Assembly: GCA_036873755.1 (NCBI GenBank)
Contig: JAVTVY010051652.1
Coordinates: forward strand, 124,001 to 188,000
Length of the DNA stretch: 64,000 bases
Origin: Hanleya hanleyi
Taxonomy: Eukaryota > Mollusca > Polyplacophora > Lepidopleurida > Hanleyidae
Direction: 5' to 3'
Shown here: positions 57,717-64,000 of the stretch, in pieces
Position numbering within the stretch: the stretch's first letter is position 1
How the letters are laid out: every line of letters starts with the position of its first letter
The notes under the pieces: generated by a model
Seen by the model: the letters and a program-made list of their open reading frames with translations, nothing else
The model's database searches: none
Told to the model about the DNA's origin: nothing
Program-made: the position numbers and the translations under genes

Positions 57717-59704
57717 GAGGAGAAGAGAAGGTCGTGGCATACGCCAGTCGTGTGTTGTCGAAGGCCGAACGAGCCTACTGTGTGACGAGAAGAGAACTAC
57801 TTGCTGTTGTGCATTTCGTAAAATGCTTTCGACACTACCTGTTTGGGCGGAAGTTTTTGCTTCGCACCGATCACGGCTCGCTGAGATGGCTCATGCGGTT
57901 CAAGGAACCGGAGGGACAGCTGGCCCGTTGGATTCAGGCCCTTGGCGTCTACGATTTCAACATCGAGCATCGTCCGGGTCGGAAACATGGTAACGCCGAC
58001 GCACTGAGTCGTATTCCATGCAAACAGTGTGGTCGATCAAGCAGCGATGACGTTCAGGCAGCCGCCCGTGTGATTGAGATGGTGTCGCCAACCGAAGGGT
58101 TCGGCCGAGCCCAGGCCGAAGATCCCGACATACAACCTGTTCTCGACTGGGTGCGGCAAGGTAGCCGACCAAACCGGGAAGACGTCAGTCCGTACGGGCT
58201 CGTCACAAAAAGCCTGTGGGGTGCCTTCGATATGTTGGAGATTTGCGATTCGCTGCTGGCTAGACGTTGGGTGGATGACCGTGGTAATGTCAAGCGACGA
58301 CTGCTGGTTGTACCTCGTTCCTTGCGCCGTAAAGTGTTAAGAGAGTGCCACGACGGTCCCACCGGTGGACATCTCGGAGTAAAGAAGACTTTAGCGAAGG
58401 TGAGGCAGGCCTATACCTGGCCTGGCCTGCAGACGGACATACGCCAATGGTGCCGAAGCTGCGATGTATGTAACAGAAGGAAGCAGGCTGGACGCAAACC
58501 GCGAGGACCACACAGTGGACAGATGACTGGTTGTCCGGGAGAGAGGATCGCAGTTGACATCCTTGGGCCAATGCCAGAGACGGGCAGTGGAAACCAGTAT
58601 ATTGCGGTCATCGGAGACTATTTTACCCGTTGGGTCGAAGCCGTTGCCATGCCCAACCAAGAAGCTCCTACTGTTGCACAGGCTGTGGTGGAACACTATG
58701 TGACCAAGTTCGGTGTTCCGATGGCGATCCATTCAGACCAAGGTCGCCAGTTTGAAAGCCGTGTCTTCAAAGGGATGTGCCGAATTTTGGGGATGAGGAA
58801 GACCAGGACGACGCCATACCACCCCCAATCAAATGGCATGATTGAGCGGTTCAACAGAACATTAGCCCAAATGCTACATGCCAGTGTTGACCGTCACCCA
58901 AGCGACTGGGACTTGCATATACCGCTTGTAGTGATGTCCTATCGTGCTACAGCCCACGAGACGACAGTGTTCTCGCCGAATATGATGGTGTTCGGGAGAG
59001 AAGTCTCTCTGCCGTCTCACTTGGTACTGGGAGCTCCTCCACGTCAGCAAGTTGAATCTACAGAGTGGGTAGGAGAACTACGGGACGAGATGGACGAGAT
59101 TCATCGTAACGCCCGGGAAGTGACTGGGAAGAGCCTGCGGCGCCAGAAGAGGGTATATGATAGCAAGGCCTTTCCGCAAAAGTATAAACCTGGAGATCAG
59201 GTTTATCTGTACATTTCTGCTCCAAGACGTGGAGAGAATCGGAAACTACGAGACCGCTGGGCAGGACCATACGTGATAAAGGAAGCTCTCACGGACGTGA
59301 CCTACCGCATTGCAGATGCGGACGGAGGTCTCCGGGTTGTTCACCATGACAAGCTGAAGCCTTTCTATGCTCGTGAGATGTCCACCAGTGAGTCAGAAGC
59401 AACGTCTGGCGACGATGGAGATGTAGAATCAGATGATAGCGTCGGACATGGGGCTATCTTTCCTTACGCCATGGAACCATCGACTGTCGTCAGAACGCCG
59501 ACTGTTGACCGGCGACCTCGATTGACCCGGGACGGGCGTGAGATACGGCAACCACGGAGATTTGCCGATTTCGAGGTTGATTTGCAGTCTGCATCACCAT
59601 TGGATCTCGAGATGGAAGCTTTACCCCCGGCCGAGGCCGAGACAGAACCGCGGCGGACGACCCGAGGTCGAGAGATTAGACGCCCCGCGCGTTATCGGGA
59701 TTAA
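57717..59704 (+). pseudogene. pol: pol: RNase H remainder and integrase
   Basis: From about 57719 the frame gives VVAYASRVLSKAERAY, RRELLAVV (RNase H glutamate), FLLRTDHGSL (aspartate) and KHGNADALSR (last aspartate). Integrase follows: zinc module with CHDGPTGGHLG and CRSCDVCNRRK; catalytic aspartate 58556, aspartate 58736 and glutamate 58844, the last two 36 codons apart as in D-D-35-E; then DRWAGPYVIKE, the GPY/F module. The tail is acidic with two similar arginine-rich motifs (DGREIRQPRRF and RGREIRRPARY), ending at TAA 59702-59704. The 656 codons are uninterrupted. No chromodomain is seen. Confidence 0.93.
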
Positions 59705-59949
59705 TGTAATTCGGCAGTGTTTGGTCAGTGCCGTGAAGCAGGGACCTGATGTCTCCTCCTTCAGTGACGACCCAGCAGACCGCTGGGAGGAACGTCTGAT
59801 GTAATTCTACCGTATTGAAGCCTTTGTTATTATACTGTGGACTATCTACACTTTCGGAGAAAGGACTGCGTGTTCATTCTACTCACCTGTGATTGGTAGC
59901 TGTGCCGAGCTCCACGACGAGGGCGTCGTGTTTTCGAAGGCGTGGGTAG
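59705..59949 (+). other. 3' untranslated region with weak polypurine tract
   Basis: It is 245 bp between the pol stop and the 3' LTR with no frame. The bases just before the LTR (GAAGGCGTGGGTAG) are purine-rich but broken by C and T, a poor match to a usual plus-strand primer. Confidence 0.6.
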
Positions 59950-61644
59950 TGTGACGAAAATGCCCGTGACCTGCAGAATGTAATTTTCGTTCTACGCTGA
60001 CATTGTAAATAGCATTGTGAATGGACCGATAATGGTGGATATTCGACTTACCTGTATTAACTGTGCGCTGAAACTTTCACCGAGGGACGTGTAAATATCC
60101 CTGACACGCATCTGGCATCGAAACTGGGCGAGAGAAGTCGAACTCTGTTGATCTGACACGAAATCCAACACCGCCCGAGTCTATACTTTCGCTTTATGGG
60201 GGCTGCCATGTTTGGGCGCGCAAAGGATTCTGGGAGCCAGAGCCTATATAAGACGCAGAGAATGGACGTTCGGCATTCTGTCTCAGACAATCGGCAAGTA
60301 AACATCGTGCGGGAGAGCACAGAGACAGGATCGCCGCAAATAGCTTGGGGATAATAGATACTAACACGCACAGTATCTGATGACGAGACGAACCGCCAGA
60401 CGGGGATAAGATACTAACACGCACAGTATCTGAAGACGAGATGTCCATCAACGGGAAATACAGAGCACCAAATATCCCACACTGCAGCCCATCACCCGAA
60501 TACCATTTTACATGATTACATATATTTGCTCACATACAAGATCGTCGGCCTTCGGGACGGAATAGATCTAATCACACTCACCTACACTAGTTACTCACAG
60601 GCCTCGGCTAGGAGTAACTGATAACACAAGCTTACATCCACTGTACATATTTACACTGCCGCAGGGCTCGAATTATGCTTTGCCGCAAGTCTTATACTAT
60701 TACAAATCATTGATATTAATTGACATTACACTGTAAGGTAATAATACGCCCCCGAGACCAGGGCATTATTACCACATATATATGCAGACAATCTGAGCCT
60801 ATTAACTCGTCCTTGGGTCAACGCCGTGAGGGCCGAAGTCGGGTCGCCGAAGACGTGAAGTCTGCCGAGCCGAAGACGGGTCGCCGAAGACGTGAGGTCT
60901 GCCGAGCCGAAGACGGGTCGCCGAAGTCGGGCCGCCGAAGACGTGAAGTCTGCCGAGCCGAAAGGGGTCGCCGCCGAATTCGGGCCGCCGAATTCGGGTC
61001 GCCGAAGACGTGAGGTCTGCCGAGCCGAAAGGGGCTGCCGCCGAAGACGCTGTGGTGTGCCGTACGGGCCGACGCCGCCGAAGGGCTACTGCTAGGAGAG
61101 GCAGTGATACGGAGAGGATTCCAGAGACGATTAATAACGCTTAGATGAACTGGGCCGTGTAACCTTAGACACGGTAGACGTTCCATACAGTCCGGGGCTA
61201 CGCCTACGACCGGAGAGGAACTAGAGACGCCGTACCATACCACGACGAGAGCCAGTCTGGACGTGACTGGGCCGTGACGCGTCATAGATAGGGTCTCATG
61301 TATATATTGTATATTATTAGTCTTTCTCTTTAAGATAAAGATAACACTTAACGATAACTACCTCTAGAGTAGGGATCTTTATTACAGGTATTGTGCGCGT
61401 ACAGAGCTGTGTACATAGCAGAATACAATATTATTACTTTATTATTGCCTTGGTTGTTTCTACAGGTCCCTCCCATCCTACCTCCTCGATCCAGACAAGG
61501 TGACAGGTTGAATCGGACCTTCCTCGTTGGCCAAATTCCAGTCATACGGGACTGCGTTCACATCAGCCTGACAATTTGTCACAGGGGCCTGAGACCAGGC
61601 AGCCTCAAGTCTCGTGTACACCGCAAGGATAGACGTTTTCTGAC
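59950..61644 (+). repeat. 3' long terminal repeat (1695 bp)
   Basis: It starts TGTGACGAAAATGCCCGTG and ends GTTTTCTGAC. It is near-identical to the 5' LTR apart from the 87-bp GCCGAA deletion and about ten substitutions or single-base indels. The TATA box is at 60245-60252, hairpins at 60356-60431 and the GCCGAA block at 60828-61088. Confidence 0.93.
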
Positions 61645-62400
61645 AGATATATACTTTTTATTTGGCATAAAATTCACGAAGCACATTTATGGCTTTACTC
61701 GAATATAAAATATGGATAGTATTTACAGTCTTCTGGATGTAGCGGTAATTCCGAATAGAACACCTAATAAAAAAGACAGTGTGAGATTAGTTGACAATTC
61801 TTGGATTTATAGCTCACATTTCTGCTTGCGAGATGCACTTTAATGCGGTATTGTTCTGATGAGTTGCGTGAAATACCTCAGTATGTCATATGTACGAAGG
61901 GTAAACTCTCGTACATGTGTACTTTCTATACGAGAAATGAACAGTATTATTTTGCAGTGAAACATAAAACTAATCTACATCGTGTAAACGCCAACAGGTA
62001 AGAAGCTTGCTCAAATCCATCGTGGTGAGTAATATTGTACTAATTGTACATTATCAGTGTCAACCAAAAGGTCGGTTTATAAATCTATAATATTGTCCGC
62101 CATGTACGACCACGGGATAGTTCAGGTGATAGTGCGCTATATAATGACCTCATAAAGTTCATTCCAATCGGCATACCATGTGTCATTGAAAGACCACAAC
62201 GCGAATTCCTGACGTATGTTTAACGCAGTCACGCTTTATCTTGAGGCTGAACTCCTAACTTTCGTAATTTTGGGGGTGGGATTCCCCAAAATGCATGATT
62301 GGGGGATTTCACATGGTATATTAATCGTAAAATTAGGGATTTATTTTCTTATTAGACGCTTCAGATTTAATTGGTATTAAAACATATCAAGCAAAGGTAA
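61645..62400. repeat. Family D repeat, copy II (right part)
   Basis: It opens with the AGATA target duplication (61645-61649), then is collinear with 45630-46030 (TTTGGCATAAAATTCACGAA, AAAATATGGATAG) and, from 62090, with 47995-48300. Confidence 0.75.
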
Positions 62401-63910
62401 TTTGGGGCATCATGGCGAATTGGCTGTGTTTCGATTTTTAAATTCAGTGTAAAGACGCTGAAAACCAAGCTGGTGATAAAACCTGTTCAATCTCCCAGAC
62501 CTGATCTCTCTATGGAAAACCTCATACAAATCCAAGGGCCGAACGGGAGTATTTTTCGTAATTCTCATGTCTGGGGTAACGGTGGTTTGTCAAATAATGC
62601 AAGGTCCGGTTTCCAACACACCTCATCTTTAGGTACCGGTTGGTAGGTGAAATTCTTGAGATTTTATTCATATACAGTTATGGACAGGCACATCATTATT
62701 TACGACGACTAAACAGAGTTTGTGATAGTGTATCACTTCAATTTCAGGTCCTTCCACGGAAACTAGCTACCATCACCAACAGAAGCTATTCTCTTAAAAT
62801 AAAGACATACACAAAGACATTTTAGTGACGTCACAGTAACCTCATCAAATCGGTAGTAGCTAGGCAATGGCAACAATGAGACATGTGGAACATTTACCGA
62901 TTGCTCGCCAAGAACATTATCATTTGTAAAGACAATATCAAGGACTTGCATATTCCTTGACGACTCAAAACTTGGCATGCTTGTTTTGAGCTAGAGAATG
63001 AAACTAGCAGTGCTTTCCAGGTAATTTTCTGGTTGCAGAGATTGTAATATTTTAAGCGTGGCATTCGCATTTTATCCAATTATATTATATTAATATATGA
63101 AATGCACACAGAAAGTTCGAGGACGAAATAAAAATAAAAAAAATAAAAAAATGAGGCACTGTTATGTTGTTGAGGGTATGTTCTGCTTGGCAATGTCATC
63201 AATTGAATGAAAAATTAAAAACGTGATGAAAAATAATCCTTTGAAAGTGGGGCTCATTTTTGTAAAGACATGCATTCAAATAGAGATAACTGTACCTGTT
63301 TATCGAGACCAATACGTTCCTTGAGATATAAGCTTTTAAAAATATGTGTAAATGATCATTTATATAGTTCTTACAATAAAAAGACATTCTAGGTGCTTTG
63401 TGAAAGTCTGGCCGGAGGGGGTGAGAGGCTGCAAACGCTAAAAATCAATTGTGTTTATGATGTTCCTGATGAGGTAATGGTGACATCATTCAAATGTAAT
63501 CATTCAACAAGGCGGCTGATACCATATTTATAAACAGGCCACCTGGTGGACGCTATTAAGAATTGAGGACTTTGGCATAACGCTTAATCATTAAAACAAC
63601 TGACTGTCATATTACATCACATCCACACTGTCTGTCGGGATCGTGTTATAATGGAAGCTGGTTTGTTAACATGAACAAAGAGCAGATGTGAGAGAAAAGC
63701 ACGGAGAAAAATTTATTTGTTCTGTGACATTAGAAATACAATGCCTCTCAACACTCGACAATACCTAGCCCCGATACACAGGACGCCCAGTGTTTCATTA
63801 CTATTAGTAATATACTTACATAGTATTACATTACAAGGACATCCACTTACCACTCAATTTGAAAGAACCACCAATATCACAAAATGACCATATCTCATGG
63901 ATCTCCATAG
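62401..63910. other. No gene seen
   Basis: It holds short frames only. TGACGTCA occurs at 62824. A-rich runs are at 63128-63155. I recognise no repeat partner in the window. Confidence 0.4.
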
Positions 63911-64000
63911 ACATGCTGACCCCATGGCATATACGGCTGACCCCATGGCATATACGGCTGACCCCATGGCATATACGGCTGACCCCATGGCATATACGGC
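63911..64000. repeat. 21-bp tandem array at window end
   Basis: The unit TGACCCCATGGCATATACGG plus C is repeated four times, nearly perfectly, and is cut by the window edge. Confidence 0.9.

Larger units (their letters stand above)
52422..61644 (+). mobile_element. Ty3/gypsy LTR retrotransposon, 9.2 kb, recent insertion
   Basis: The order is 5' LTR, tRNA-type primer site, gag, protease, reverse transcriptase, RNase H, integrase, 3' LTR, which is the Ty3/gypsy order. The LTRs differ by an 87-bp deletion and roughly ten single bases seen by eye. A 5-bp target duplication and a paralogous empty site (45600-45640) support a young insertion. The element is clearly more GC-rich than its surroundings. 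The coding region has one in-frame stop and three frame breaks, so this copy is not autonomous as written. I find no envelope frame and no chromodomain. Confidence 0.97.

Noticed and set aside
61849..61868. CTGATGA-GTTGCGT-GAAA resembling a hammerhead core
   Set aside because: There is no stem II or stem I pairing, and the paralogues (45838, 43215, 50295) do not keep the core bases. It is a chance variant in family D.

Overview
The window looks like a eukaryotic, AT-rich, repeat-dominated stretch of an invertebrate genome, most likely a mollusc and probably a gastropod. The reasons are the mix of repeats: I-group LINEs whose 3' tail reads like the abundant gastropod LINE/SINE tail (an ACGTCGCACTCAGCAATATT-type word), a 5S rRNA-derived SINE, Penelope-like and L1/Tx1-like fragments, and a Ty3/gypsy element primed by a leucine-type tRNA. 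The species call is inference. I find no convincing single-copy host gene, no intact tRNA or rRNA gene, and nothing prokaryotic.

Layout. 1-9310: two copies of a dispersed repeat (R1) with fold-back arms, around a 1.6-kb composite with about 105-bp inverted ends that holds a decayed reverse transcriptase with a YIDD motif (3390-3910), plus a perfect 301-bp tandem duplication (7300-7901). 9311-10815: two convergent Penelope-like fragments, one with a GIY-YIG remnant. 11944-13832: a TTAA-flanked DNA transposon carrying two convergent decayed genes, a THAP zinc-finger gene and a gene resembling the cytoplasmic 'ballast' domain of P2X7 receptors. 14503-15345: second copy of the YIDD element. 15655-26440: repeat family B with a 61-bp satellite, several family C retroposons, and a 658-bp fold-back transposon. 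26895-28757: a 30-bp satellite. 29700-37000: four decayed LINEs and a 5S-derived SINE. 37000-43000: fold-back MITEs, tRNA-like SINE pieces and a roughly 115-bp minisatellite. 43025-52421 and 61645-62400: tandem copies of a large non-coding repeat (family D). 52422-61644: a young 9.2-kb Ty3/gypsy element inserted in family D with a 5-bp target duplication. 63911-64000: a 21-bp array running off the window end.

Connections. A module of about 80-105 nt (S-module) recurs in both orientations inside three different repeat families. Its stems are kept by compensatory changes and by G.U pairs that make sense on one strand only, the sense strand of the YIDD reverse transcriptase. This points to a structured RNA domain shared among retroelements. 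Short insertions of family C begin at the S-module hairpin and end at a constant 3' end. Two satellites and a minisatellite can be traced to parts of dispersed repeats that remain single-copy elsewhere in the window. The Ty3/gypsy copy is recent (near-identical LTRs, matching target duplication, paralogous empty site), yet its coding region carries one in-frame stop and three frame breaks.
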